In this document: piece after piece, positions 1-7,008 of the stretch
Numbering within the stretch: the stretch's first letter is position 1
Layout of the letters: every line of letters starts with the position of its first letter
Assembly (NCBI GenBank): GCA_045652965.1
Contig: JAZOLI010000044.1
Coordinates: 1 to 9,136 of the forward strand
Source: Scatosoma sp045652965
GTDB lineage: Bacteria; Bacillota; Clostridia; Christensenellales; Borkfalkiaceae
Length of the DNA stretch: 9,136 bases
Reading direction: 5' to 3'
Program-made: the position numbers and the translations under genes
The notes under the pieces: model-generated
What the model was told of the DNA's origin: nothing
What the model saw: the letters and a program-made list of their open reading frames with translations, nothing else
Databases searched by the model: none

Positions 1-995
1 GTTCTAACCATTTGGCTCGTGTAGGAGTTTTCGTTGTCATACCAAGAAACAACTTTAACGAGCGTCGTGCCGTCGCCCATAGGCATGCACTTCGTTTGCG
101 TAGCATCGAAGAGCGAACCGTAGGTGATACCGATGATGTCGGAGGAAACGAGCTCTTCTTCCGTGTAACCGAAGGAAGCGGAAGCCGCAGCCTTCATAGC
201 GTTGTTTACGGTAGCCGCGTCAACTTCGCCGTCGCAGATTGCAACAAGTTGCGTAAGCGAACCGGTAGCAACGGGAACGCGTTGTGCGCAACCGTCGAGA
301 ACGCCGTTGAGTTCGGGAATAACAAGACCGATTGCTTTTGCAGCACCCGTCGAGTTGGGAACGATGTTCACCGCAGCCGCTCTTGCACGACGAAGGTCGC
401 CCTTTCTGTGAGGTCCGTCGAGAACCATTTGGTCGCCCGTGTAAGCGTGGATCGTCGTCATGTAGCCTTTCTTAATTTTAGAAAGCTTGTTGAGCGTGTT
501 TGCCATGGGAGCAAGGCAGTTGGTGGTGCAGGAAGCAGCGGAGATGATCGTGTCAGCTTTCGTAAGCGTTTTTTCGTTTACGCTGTAAACGATCGTAGGA
601 AGGTCGTTGCCTGCGGGAGCGGAAATAACAACTTTCTTTGCGCCTGCTTTGATGTGTGCTTCGCTCTTTGCTTTGGAGCAGTAGAAACCGGTGCATTCAA
701 GCACTACGTCTACGTCAAGAGCAGCCCAAGGGCAGTTCACAGCGTCTTTTTCCGCATAAATTTTGATGGTTTTGCCGTTTACGGTGATCGTACCTGCTTC
801 GTCGTCAGCCGAAACCGTGTCAGCAAGTGCATATCTGCCTTGCGCGGAATCGTACTTCAAGAGATGCGCGAGCATCGAAGGGCTGGTAAGATCGTTGATC
901 GCAACTACGTCGTAGCCTTCAGCACCGAACATTTGTCTGAACGCAAGACGACCAATACGACCGAAACCGTTGATTGCAACTTTTACGTTTGCCAT
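1..995 (-). CDS. gap: Glyceraldehyde-3-phosphate dehydrogenase, type I (3' end cut by window)
   Basis: This cytoplasmic glycolytic enzyme converts glyceraldehyde-3-phosphate, NAD+ and phosphate to 1,3-bisphosphoglycerate. Reading from the ATG at 995-993 gives 331 residues with no stop before the edge. The family is usually about 335-340 residues, so only the C-terminal tip is missing. The N-terminus MANVKVAINGFGRIGR is the Rossmann dinucleotide-binding motif, and an Asp in INDLTSP (about residue 35) fits NAD preference. The active site SCTTNC has catalytic Cys156, and His183 lies in TTIHAYTGDQ. PNSTGAAKA and the closing WYDNENSYTSQMVR are family signatures. The start is fixed by GGAGG at 1005-1009, nine bases upstream. 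It is transcribed from its own promoter, divergently from the membrane-protein gene at 1247. Codons are strongly biased (AAC, TAC, TTC), as expected for a highly expressed gene. Nothing suggests damage. Confidence 0.98.
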   Translation of the reverse strand, partial: MANVKVAINGFGRIGRLAFRQMFGAEGYDVVAINDLTSPSMLAHLLKYDSAQGRYALADTVSADDEAGTITVNGKTIKIYAEKDAVNCPWAALDVDVVLECTGFYCSKAKSEAHIKAGAKKVVISAPAGNDLPTIVYSVNEKTLTKADTIISAASCTTNCLAPMANTLNKLSKIKKGYMTTIHAYTGDQMVLDGPHRKGDLRRARAAAVNIVPNSTGAAKAIGLVIPELNGVLDGCAQRVPVATGSLTQLVAICDGEVDAATVNNAMKAAASASFGYTEEELVSSDIIGITYGSLFDATQTKCMPMGDGTTLVKVVSWYDNENSYTSQMVR

Positions 996-1085
996 AATAG
1001 AGTTCCTCCAAGTATGAAAAATTTATTTTTATTTGTTATTTTTGGGCGAGCGGAAAAATTTGGCTCTTCTTTTCGTCCGTGTACT

Positions 1086-1114
1086 ATTCTACCACACTTT
1101 TTTTCTTTCGTCAA
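1086..1114 (-). promoter_or_regulatory. Sigma-A-type promoter of gap
   Basis: On the minus strand a -35 box TTGACG (1114-1109) is separated by exactly 17 bases from a -10 box TAGAAT (1091-1086). Transcription would start near 1079, giving a leader of about 84 nt before the gap ATG. The leader is A/T-rich and shows no convincing riboswitch or terminator hairpin. Confidence 0.8.
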
Positions 1115-1186
1115 TAATTTTGAGCAATACTTCGGAAAAATATTTTGTTTTTTTCCTTTTTTTCTCGTTTTATGTTTTTTTAAACG
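1115..1186. other. T-tract-rich spacer between two divergent promoters
   Basis: The 72 bp between the two -35 boxes are very T-rich on the plus strand, with successive runs of T interrupted by short C/G/A pieces, notably at 1146-1181. Such runs immediately upstream of a -35 box can act as UP elements or bend DNA. This is an inference from composition only. No protein gene is visible in the divergent intergenic region (996-1246). Confidence 0.4.
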
Positions 1187-1215
1187 TTGACAAATGCCTT
1201 TTTTTGTTGTATAAT
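1187..1215 (+). promoter_or_regulatory. Perfect-consensus sigma-A promoter for the DUF898-like gene
   Basis: TTGACA at 1187-1192, a 17-base spacer and TATAAT at 1210-1215 match the vegetative consensus at every position. The expected start is near 1222, giving a short leader of about 25 nt with the ribosome site GGAG at 1235-1238. The TTG at 1187 is in frame with the gene but belongs to the -35 box and is not a start codon. Confidence 0.9.
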
Positions 1216-1246
1216 ATGTCTACTAACTTTTTTTGGAGTGATTTTT

Positions 1247-1933
1247 ATGGCAAGAAGATGTTGCTTAAAAAACATAGAAGATGAAAGCGTTTCCTATTTT
1301 GATGGTAAATTGTTAGGACAAATCGGCACGGGCGTTTTGATGTTTCTCGCCTTTTTGCTTCCCTTGCTTCCTGCAGGCGGTCTGTTTGTTTTGGCGCTCA
1401 ACATAAATCTTTCCCCCAACCTTTTCGTGGTCGTTTGTGCGCTTATCGGCGTGTATGCGTTCTTTATGCTTTGGCTTGGGTCGGCTTGGGCAACGGTGAT
1501 TTTTCTCCGTTGGCAATATCGCCACACCACCATCAACAATCAACGCCTTGTGTTTAAAGGAAAAACCGTTGCACTTTGGGGCAACTTCTTAAAATGGGTC
1601 TTCTTGTTCGTGATTACCCTTACAATCTACGGGCTTTGGGTGTGGATTAAAATGCAAAAATGGATAATCAAGAACGTGACCGTAGCAGATTGCGAAGAAA
1701 TGGAAACGGCTGAACAAAACGTGGTGAGCGAATGTTTGCCCGTGGCAGCTCCCTATTTCCCTCCTGCTCCCCCTGCGCCTTGCGCTCCTACCCCTTGCGT
1801 GACCGCACGTTATATGCCTATGCCCTATCCCCCTCAACCGCAAGTGCAAATGAGCTATTATCCGACGTGTCCTTACGTGTCCCCCTGCCCTTACGCAAAC
1901 AAACAAAACAAAAAGAAAAATTGGTACGTTTAA
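1247..1933 (+). CDS. DUF898-like (YjgN-type) small membrane protein with Pro/Tyr/Cys-rich tail
   Basis: The 228-residue product is a predicted integral membrane protein of unknown function. I chose the ATG at 1247 because GGAG lies eight bases upstream and the perfect promoter ends at 1215; longer in-frame starts fall inside the promoter. Hydrophobic segments lie at about residues 27-50, 60-85 and 112-136. The stretch YRHTTINNQRLVFKGK (91-106), then LWGNFLKW and ITLTIYGLWVWIKMQKW (to about 139), resembles the conserved block of DUF898/YjgN proteins: an h-T-x-I-x-x-x-R-L-x-F-x-G core followed by a membrane helix. Residues 165-215 form a low-complexity tail rich in Pro, Tyr, Met and Ala with five Cys between 163 and 214, ending in a basic NKQNKKKNWYV. 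The tail is probably disordered and cytoplasmic. It is a single-gene unit with its own promoter and terminator. The family assignment is by motif recognition; the function is unknown. Confidence 0.75.
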   Translation: MARRCCLKNIEDESVSYFDGKLLGQIGTGVLMFLAFLLPLLPAGGLFVLALNINLSPNLFVVVCALIGVYAFFMLWLGSAWATVIFLRWQYRHTTINNQRLVFKGKTVALWGNFLKWVFLFVITLTIYGLWVWIKMQKWIIKNVTVADCEEMETAEQNVVSECLPVAAPYFPPAPPAPCAPTPCVTARYMPMPYPPQPQVQMSYYPTCPYVSPCPYANKQNKKKNWYV

Positions 1934-1959
1934 TCGTTTGATTTTTAAATAAATTCTTG

Positions 1960-1991
1960 TTCACCGCTTTTTACAGGCGGTGAATTTTTTT
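1960..1991 (+). terminator. Rho-independent terminator of the DUF898-like gene
   Basis: A perfect 8-bp stem TTCACCGC/GCGGTGAA (1960-1967 with 1977-1984) closes a 9-nt loop and is followed at once by seven T (1985-1991). It lies 27 bases after the stop codon. Confidence 0.92.
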
Positions 1992-2052
1992 GCACTATTA
2001 TTATATAAATGAAAAAGCTTTCGCTACGCGTTCCAAAACAAATAGACATGAT

Positions 2053-2085
2053 AAAAGCTCTCGGCATGTTTGCCAAGAGCTTTTT
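2053..2085 (-). terminator. Terminator hairpin downstream of fba (can work both ways)
   Basis: AAAAGCTCT-C-GGCA (2053-2066) pairs with TGCC-A-AGAGCTTTT (2071-2084) around a TGTT loop, with one C/A mismatch. It lies about 20 bases past the fba stop codon. On the minus strand the hairpin ends in CTTTTAT. On the plus strand the T run is better, so it may also stop residual plus-strand transcription. The bases between it and the previous terminator (1992-2052) show nothing further. Confidence 0.8.
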
Positions 2086-2103
2086 ATTTTTAACGTTTAT
2101 CGC

Positions 2104-3039
2104 TTAGATTTTGCCAGCCGAGCCGAGCACGTTGACGATCTTATGTTTCACCATTTCTTTCATCATTGCGCGTGCATCGCCAAGATATTGACGGGGATCG
2201 AAGTGACCAGGTTGTTCGCTGAAATGCTTGCGGATTGCCGCCGTGAACGCTACGCGAAGGTCGGAATCGATGTTGATTTTGCAAACCGCCATTTGCGCTG
2301 CTTTTCTAAGTTCCGATTCGGGAATACCGATTGCGTCGGGCATATGTCCGCCAAATTGGTCCACGATTGCAACCTTGTCTTGGGGAACGGACGAAGCGCC
2401 GTGTAAAACGATGGGGAAGCCAGGCAAACGCTTGCCGATTTCTTCCAAGATATCCAAACGAAGTTTGGGGTCTTGTCCCGGTTTAAATTTATACGCGCCG
2501 TGGCTCGTGCCGATTGCGATTGCAAGCGAATCGATGCCCGTTCTTTGCGTAAATTCTTCCACTTCGTCGGGGGAAGTGAATTGCGCGTCCGCCGCGTCTA
2601 CGTTTACGTCGTCTTCAATACCAGCAAGTTTACCAAGCTCAGCTTCTACAACAACGCCGTGATCGTGCGCGTATTCTACAACTTTCTTCGTGATCGCGAT
2701 GTTTTCTTCCCAAGGGTGAGAAGAAGCGTCGATCATAACCGACGTGAAACCGCCGTCAATCGAAGCTTTGCAAATTTCGAAATCAGCGCCGTGGTCAAGG
2801 TGCATAGCAACGGGGATATCGTTCGTTTCCACCGCCGCTTGTACAAGGTGCTTCAAATATACGGGGTTCGCATATTTTCTCGCGCCTGCGGATACTTGTA
2901 AAATAACGGGCGATTTTTCTTCGTTCGCCGCTTCCACGATCGCTTGGATCATTTCCATGTTGTACACGTTGGACGCGCCGATCGCGTATTTACCAGCATA
3001 CGCTTTTTTAAACATTTCGGTAGTTGTTACCAAAGGCAT
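2104..3039 (-). CDS. fba: Class II fructose-1,6-bisphosphate aldolase
   Basis: The 311-residue cytoplasmic enzyme reversibly cleaves fructose-1,6-bisphosphate to dihydroxyacetone phosphate and glyceraldehyde-3-phosphate, the substrate of the nearby gap product. It is a zinc-dependent TIM barrel of the Fba/GatY-KbaY type. The catalytic Asp82 and zinc ligand His83 lie in AMHLDHGAD. VVEAELG carries Glu132 and Glu134. The other zinc histidines are His180 in IGTSHGAYK and His213 in VLHGASS. INIDSD (256-260) is the phosphate-binding motif and HFDPRQYL (279-286) is typical of the C-terminus. Length is normal for the shorter class II form. The start is set by GGAGG at 3049-3053. The gene is flanked by its own promoter and a terminator, so it is probably monocistronic, though no strong terminator separates it from the upstream dus gene and read-through is possible. 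Confidence 0.97.
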   Translation of the reverse strand: MPLVTTTEMFKKAYAGKYAIGASNVYNMEMIQAIVEAANEEKSPVILQVSAGARKYANPVYLKHLVQAAVETNDIPVAMHLDHGADFEICKASIDGGFTSVMIDASSHPWEENIAITKKVVEYAHDHGVVVEAELGKLAGIEDDVNVDAADAQFTSPDEVEEFTQRTGIDSLAIAIGTSHGAYKFKPGQDPKLRLDILEEIGKRLPGFPIVLHGASSVPQDKVAIVDQFGGHMPDAIGIPESELRKAAQMAVCKINIDSDLRVAFTAAIRKHFSEQPGHFDPRQYLGDARAMMKEMVKHKIVNVLGSAGKI

Positions 3040-3072
3040 AATGTAAGTCCTCCAAATTTTTTGTTCGGTCTT

Positions 3073-3101
3073 ATTATATCTTTTTTTTACATAAAAAGCA
3101 A
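3073..3101 (-). promoter_or_regulatory. Promoter of fba
   Basis: On the minus strand TTGCTT (3101-3096) lies 17 bases ahead of a perfect TATAAT (3078-3073). The expected start is near 3066, about 27 nt ahead of the ATG, leaving room for the GGAGG site at 3049-3053. Confidence 0.75.
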
Positions 3102-3132
3102 TCGAAAACAGGGCGTTTGTTAAAAAATTTTT

Positions 3133-4071
3133 TCACTTCCAAATGTCTTTTGCGATTGTTAGCACTTCGCTCGGGCTCGTCGCTTTAAACAGCCGTTCTT
3201 TAAACGCCGCCGCCCCACGTTCCCCTTTTACGTAGAACGCCGCCATTTTACGCATAAACACCGTCGTAAAGCGTTCATCGCATACCTGCTCCGTCCATTT
3301 GAGCTGTTTTTCAAAGAGCGACAGCTTGCTTTCACGTTCTTTTCCCGTCAAATCACAAATCACTTGTGGATCGAAAAGCGCCGCGCGCGCCACCATCACG
3401 CCGTCCGCGCCCGTTTCACTCATCAGCTTTTGCGCATCTTCATTTGAAAACACGCCGCCGTTGGCAATCACGGGCACTTGCACCGCTTTTTTTGCCGCCG
3501 CGATCTCGTCGAAATGCACTTCGCCTGCATACATTTTATCGCGCGTTCTACCATGGATCGTGATAAGGCTTGCGCCCGCACCTGCCATACGCTTGGCGAA
3601 TTCTTTTGTGATATATTCGTTTTCTCTAACGCCGATGCGGAATTTCACAGTGATAATTTTTCCGCTTTTACAGCACTGTTTCACAATTTTTTCGGCAAGC
3701 AAGGGGTTTTCCAGCAACGCGCTCCCCTCGCCGTTTTTATAAATTTTCGGGACGGGACAACCCATGTTGATATCGACAATGGGAAAGGGCGCAATTTTTT
3801 CATGCTCACACGCCGCGCGCATAATTTCAGGATCGCTTCCGAAAATTTGCACCGCCGCCGTTCCTTCGTGCTCGTCGGTGTATAACAGCTCTTCGGTGTT
3901 CTCACTGCCATATTTCAAACCCTTTGCGCTCACCATTTCCGTATAACAAAGCCCCGCGCCTAAGCCCTTGCAAAGGCGGCGGAACGCATAGTTGGTGTAG
4001 CCGGCAAGCGGCGCTAAAAACACGTTATTTTCAGTTGTGAAATCGCCGATTTTAACAGGTTTTAATTGCAT
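3133..4071 (-). CDS. dus: tRNA-dihydrouridine synthase (DusB-like)
   Basis: This 312-residue flavoprotein reduces selected uridines in the tRNA D-loop to dihydrouridine using FMN and NAD(P)H. The N-terminus FLAPLAGYTNYAFRRL matches the family's FMN-binding APMAGVTD-type motif. INMGCPVPKIYKNGEGSALL (101-120) holds the catalytic Cys105. VKFRIG carries Lys143, and TIHGRTRDKMYAG (171-183) and VIANGGVFS (201-209) contact FMN. In the last FMN motif the usual GxMIGRGA reads GVMVARAAL (224-232), a mild departure seen in some branches. Length is normal. The start ATG overlaps the last ten bases of mazG, the two stop and start signals reading in different frames, so translation is probably coupled; no strong ribosome site of its own is visible. 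Which tRNA position is modified cannot be told. It is the last gene of the flippase-mazG-dus operon. Confidence 0.94.
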   Translation of the reverse strand: MQLKPVKIGDFTTENNVFLAPLAGYTNYAFRRLCKGLGAGLCYTEMVSAKGLKYGSENTEELLYTDEHEGTAAVQIFGSDPEIMRAACEHEKIAPFPIVDINMGCPVPKIYKNGEGSALLENPLLAEKIVKQCCKSGKIITVKFRIGVRENEYITKEFAKRMAGAGASLITIHGRTRDKMYAGEVHFDEIAAAKKAVQVPVIANGGVFSNEDAQKLMSETGADGVMVARAALFDPQVICDLTGKERESKLSLFEKQLKWTEQVCDERFTTVFMRKMAAFYVKGERGAAAFKERLFKATSPSEVLTIAKDIWK

Positions 4072-5486
4072 TTGAGTTCTTCTTTGGCTTGTAAATAATA
4101 TCTATCCCATTCTTCTTCGGAAAGCTCCGTCACGATTTTTCCATCTTGAAGCGCTTTCTTTTCGGCAAGAGTAAAGCGTGCGGCAAATTTTTCGATGCTT
4201 TCTTTTAAAGCTTTTTCCGCATCGCACCCTGCCTTTCTACCCACGTTCACTGCGGCAAAGAGCACGTCGCCGAGTTCTTTTTCTTTCTCGTTTTGGGTGG
4301 TGGCTTGGAAAAATTCTTCTATCTCCGCTTGCATGCGCTCAGCCGCCGCTTCCACACTCGCAAAATCCATGCCTGCCTTGCCCGCGCGCTTGCCCACCTT
4401 TTGCGCACGCATAAGCGCAGGGAAGCATTTGGGCACGTCGTTGACGGCGTCGGCATAAGTTTCTTGGTGCTTTTCCGTCATTTTATTTTTATCCCAAACG
4501 GATAAAGCGGCGTTCTCGTCGGTTGCGCCGTCGCTACCAAACACGTGCGTGTGACGAGAGATAAGCTTTTCACAAATCCCCGAAATGACGTCACTAACGT
4601 TAAACGCCCCCGTTTCTTCCTTTAAAACGGCGTGGAACATCACTTGCAAAAGTAAATCGCCCGTTTCTTCCAAAATTTTCTCATCGTCCTTTTGATCGAT
4701 CGCATCCACGAGCTCGTAGGCTTCTTCAATCGCCGCCATCTTAATGCTTTCGCTCGTTTGCACCCGATCCCAAGGACAACCGTTGGGCGCGCGAAGCCGA
4801 AGCAAAATTTCTTTCAAATCGTTTAACGTGAAACGTTTTTTATCTAAAAGGTCGATTTTCTCAATCGCCACAGCGCTCGTATAATCGTAAGCCGTTTGCC
4901 GATCGAGCTGAAAAAGCGCAATATCTTTCGCCTTGCCGCCCGAAAGGAAACGCGCGCGCGGTTCTTCGCCGAAAAGATCGCCCAAAATAAGCTTGCAATC
5001 GCTTGCCAAGGCCTGATCGTCCATATCGTAAACGATTAAGGGCAAGGAAAGCTCGCCCACGCGCTCTATTAGCTCGTAAGCGGAAACCGCCGAAAAGGAA
5101 CAACCCCCAAAATTCGCTTTGCTTGCAATCGCCGTGATTTTTGAAACGCCGTCAATAATTCTAATCTTGCCACGCTTGCGCTTGATAAGCGCTTTCACAG
5201 ACGTATCTTCACACGGCGCGCCATCAACGAGATACACGGCGTTTTCGCCTAAACCCAGCACCGCGGAAGCCAAATTTTTGGTAAGCGTTTTGAAATTACG
5301 GCTCTTTTCATAAACAAAATCTAGGCACACGTGCTCCACCCCCAAATCTAAAACCGATTGATAGGAACGAGTTTTTGCCGTGCGCACCGCGATCTTTGCG
5401 CCCGATTGCACCGCCTGAAAAATCGCTTCTTCTCCGCGTTTGGTTAAATCCCCGCGTTCATTGCCCAAGCCGATTACCGTTATCAT
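4062..5486 (-). CDS. mazG: YabN-type fusion: tetrapyrrole-methylase-like domain plus MazG nucleotide pyrophosphohydrolase
   Basis: The 474-residue protein has the two-part architecture of Bacillus YabN. Residues 1 to about 205 form a methylase-like (CbiF/YabN) domain beginning MITVIGLGNERGDLTKRG. The glycine motif is unlike the usual GLGPGD and the later PG-x-P motif reads VDGAP, so methyltransferase activity is doubtful. Residues about 220-470 are MazG, which hydrolyses NTPs to NMP and pyrophosphate. Visible motifs are LRAPNGCPWD (231-240), EEAYE (254-258) and EETGD (273-277), the acidic Mg2+ residues, then RHTHVFG (311-317). A second MazG half has PALMRAQKVGKRAG, AEIEE (387-391) and ELGDVLFAAVN (404-414). 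In the family the role is removal of aberrant or excess NTPs. AGGAG at 5495-5499 fixes the start. The gene overlaps the upstream flippase gene by 29 bases and the downstream dus by 10, implying one tightly coupled transcript. Confidence 0.94.
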   Translation of the reverse strand: MITVIGLGNERGDLTKRGEEAIFQAVQSGAKIAVRTAKTRSYQSVLDLGVEHVCLDFVYEKSRNFKTLTKNLASAVLGLGENAVYLVDGAPCEDTSVKALIKRKRGKIRIIDGVSKITAIASKANFGGCSFSAVSAYELIERVGELSLPLIVYDMDDQALASDCKLILGDLFGEEPRARFLSGGKAKDIALFQLDRQTAYDYTSAVAIEKIDLLDKKRFTLNDLKEILLRLRAPNGCPWDRVQTSESIKMAAIEEAYELVDAIDQKDDEKILEETGDLLLQVMFHAVLKEETGAFNVSDVISGICEKLISRHTHVFGSDGATDENAALSVWDKNKMTEKHQETYADAVNDVPKCFPALMRAQKVGKRAGKAGMDFASVEAAAERMQAEIEEFFQATTQNEKEKELGDVLFAAVNVGRKAGCDAEKALKESIEKFAARFTLAEKKALQDGKIVTELSEEEWDRYYLQAKEELKCN

Positions 5487-6843
5487 TTGCTTTGCTCCTT
5501 TTGCTCTTCGATACTTTTAAATTATACACGAAATTGAGCAAAAAAGCAACCAAATAACCGATATTCGTCGCATACGCAAGCCCAAAAACGGAAATTTCTT
5601 GCTTTTGGAGCAGCACCGCGTACACGGCGGTTTTCACCGTCATGGCGATCGCCATAGAAATTGCGGCGTATTGCGGTTTGCCCTGTGCGGTCAAACACGC
5701 AGAAAGGGTTTGCGCGCAGGAAAGGGTGAACGCGCTCACCGCAAACGCTTTGATCAGCGAAACGAGCGTTTGCAACTCTTCCCCTTTCAAGCTCCGAAAG
5801 ATCATTCTCGTCACCGGCTCGGCAAAATAATAAAGCCCCATCGCAGCAGGCACGCTTACCAAAATCGTCACGCCCAAGGCAAAGAAAATCTTTTTTCTCA
5901 CGCCCCTTTTTTTATCGCTTTTTTGCGCTTCCACCGCCCTTGCTTTCGCCGTGGCAACGGCAGGAATACTCGCCGCCGCTATACCATAGCACACCGACAC
6001 AGGCAAATTGATAATGGTCACCGCGCCGCCAGAAAAGAGCCCGTAAAGGGCAACGGGATCGGGCGCGTAAACGCCCAAAAGCCGCACGGCAAACACGCTA
6101 TCGATAAGCGTGGAAAAGGGGATTAAAATGGCGGAGAGCGTGACGGGTATGCTCGTGCGTAAAATGTGTTTCGCCGCAACCCTGCCCCCGTCCTTTCCAC
6201 TTTCCTTGCGGGCGGGAGAAAGCTTGTAAAGGGCGATCATAACAAGAAGCGCAACCAGCTCGGAAATGGAAACGGAAAGGAGCAAAAACACCACCGCTTT
6301 TGCGATATCTTCACGGAAAATATAGGCAAAAAACAACCCGAACGCCACCTTGATTGCTTGCTCGATCACTTCCGAAATCGCGGTGGGAAACATATCGTTT
6401 CTGCCTTGAAACCAGCCGCGAAGCACGGAAATTGCGGAAACAAGCAACACCGACGGCGCGAGCGTGAAATAGCCACCTAGCACTTCGCGGCTACCTTGCA
6501 AGGAAGCGAGCAAAGGCGCAAGCGCCGCCATCAAAAGCGAGCCGATAAGCCCTATCCATAAAAATAAGCGAAGCGCGGTTTTAAAAAGTGGTTTGTCCGA
6601 TTCCCCACGCCCAAGCTTTTCTGCGGTGAGCTTGGCAATCGACGACGGAATACCCGTTGCCGACACGGTGAGCAAAAGACAATAAACGGGATACACGAGC
6701 TGATAAAGCCCGATCCCGTGCCCACCGATCAAATTTGTGAGCGGAATGCGATAGAGCGCGCCGATAATTTTCGCGAGCAAGCCCCCTGCTGCGATCAAAG
6801 CCGCGCCTTTTAAAAACGATCTCTTATTCTCTTTGCTTTTCAT
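5458..6843 (-). CDS. SpoVB/YabM-like MOP-superfamily flippase (polysaccharide/lipid-linked precursor exporter)
   Basis: The 461-residue polytopic membrane protein belongs to the MurJ/SpoVB/Wzx group that flips lipid-linked cell-envelope precursors across the membrane. The N-terminus RSFLKGAALIAAGGLLAKII (8-27) with GALYRIPLTNLIG, and GIGLYQLVYPVY, ISVLRGWFQGRNDMFPTAIS and EVIEQ (to about 162), are typical of the SpoVB/YabM/YtgP branch rather than Gram-negative MurJ. At least ten hydrophobic helices are visible. It is shorter than SpoVB (about 518) and ends in a basic tail. I chose the ATG at 6843 because it lines up with the family N-terminus; the longer TTG start at 6888 would sit upstream of the likely -10 box. 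No good ribosome site precedes this ATG. Its last codons overlap the mazG start. SpoVB followed by MazG is the yabM-yabN order of Bacillus. The substrate is not determinable, and the name does not prove sporulation. Confidence 0.88.
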   Translation of the reverse strand: MKSKENKRSFLKGAALIAAGGLLAKIIGALYRIPLTNLIGGHGIGLYQLVYPVYCLLLTVSATGIPSSIAKLTAEKLGRGESDKPLFKTALRLFLWIGLIGSLLMAALAPLLASLQGSREVLGGYFTLAPSVLLVSAISVLRGWFQGRNDMFPTAISEVIEQAIKVAFGLFFAYIFREDIAKAVVFLLLSVSISELVALLVMIALYKLSPARKESGKDGGRVAAKHILRTSIPVTLSAILIPFSTLIDSVFAVRLLGVYAPDPVALYGLFSGGAVTIINLPVSVCYGIAAASIPAVATAKARAVEAQKSDKKRGVRKKIFFALGVTILVSVPAAMGLYYFAEPVTRMIFRSLKGEELQTLVSLIKAFAVSAFTLSCAQTLSACLTAQGKPQYAAISMAIAMTVKTAVYAVLLQKQEISVFGLAYATNIGYLVAFLLNFVYNLKVSKSKRSKANDNGNRLGQ

Positions 6844-6871
6844 ATTTTCAGTTTGCGTTTTTTGCAGGGGA

Positions 6872-6877
6872 ATTATA
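6872..6877 (-). promoter_or_regulatory. Candidate -10 box for the flippase-mazG-dus operon
   Basis: A perfect TATAAT (minus strand, 6877-6872) would place the start near 6865, about 22 nt ahead of the ATG at 6843. The bases at a proper -35 distance read GCACGG, which is poor, so the promoter may be weak, activator-dependent or wrongly placed. Confidence 0.4.
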
Positions 6878-6937
6878 AGAAAAAACAAAGAAAACCGTGC
6901 TTTTTATCGCTCACCTTTTAATCGCGCTTCCTTGCAA

Positions 6938-6972
6938 CAATCGAAATAATCGTTTGAATCAATCGAAATAAT
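6938..6972. repeat. 13-bp direct repeat, 22 bp apart, upstream of the lipoprotein promoter
   Basis: CAATCGAAATAAT occurs at 6938-6950 and exactly again at 6960-6972. The 22-bp period is about two helical turns, so both copies would face the same side of the DNA. The nearer copy ends 36 bp ahead of the -35 box at 7009, and both lie between the divergent flippase and lipoprotein promoters. This arrangement suits a regulator binding site, but no regulator is encoded here. Confidence 0.55.
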
Positions 6973-7008
6973 TATCGTTAAAAAAGCAAAATTTTTGTCA
7001 GCAACCCC

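Noticed and set aside
12..1190. Long plus-strand reading frame of 392 codons opposite gap
   Set aside because: It begins at a TTG without a ribosome site and is the mirror of the strongly biased gap codons; the minus-strand translation is an unmistakable GAPDH.
1187..1246. Extended N-terminus for the DUF898-like protein starting at TTG 1187
   Set aside because: The TTG is part of the -35 box TTGACA, and a GGAG-preceded ATG at 1247 is in the same frame.
2473..2901. Plus-strand open frames opposite fba, and similar ones opposite dus, mazG and the flippase (for example 3478-3885, 5599-6126)
   Set aside because: Compositions are arginine/histidine/cysteine-rich shadows of the minus-strand genes, without ribosome sites or recognisable motifs.
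3119..3136. A6T6 palindrome just after dus as a terminator
   Set aside because: The possible stem is almost entirely A-T with no useful loop or separate T tract, so it is too weak to call; read-through into fba remains possible.
6844..6888. 15-residue N-terminal extension of the flippase from TTG 6888
   Set aside because: It would begin upstream of the best -10 box and has no ribosome site; family proteins begin near the ATG at 6843.
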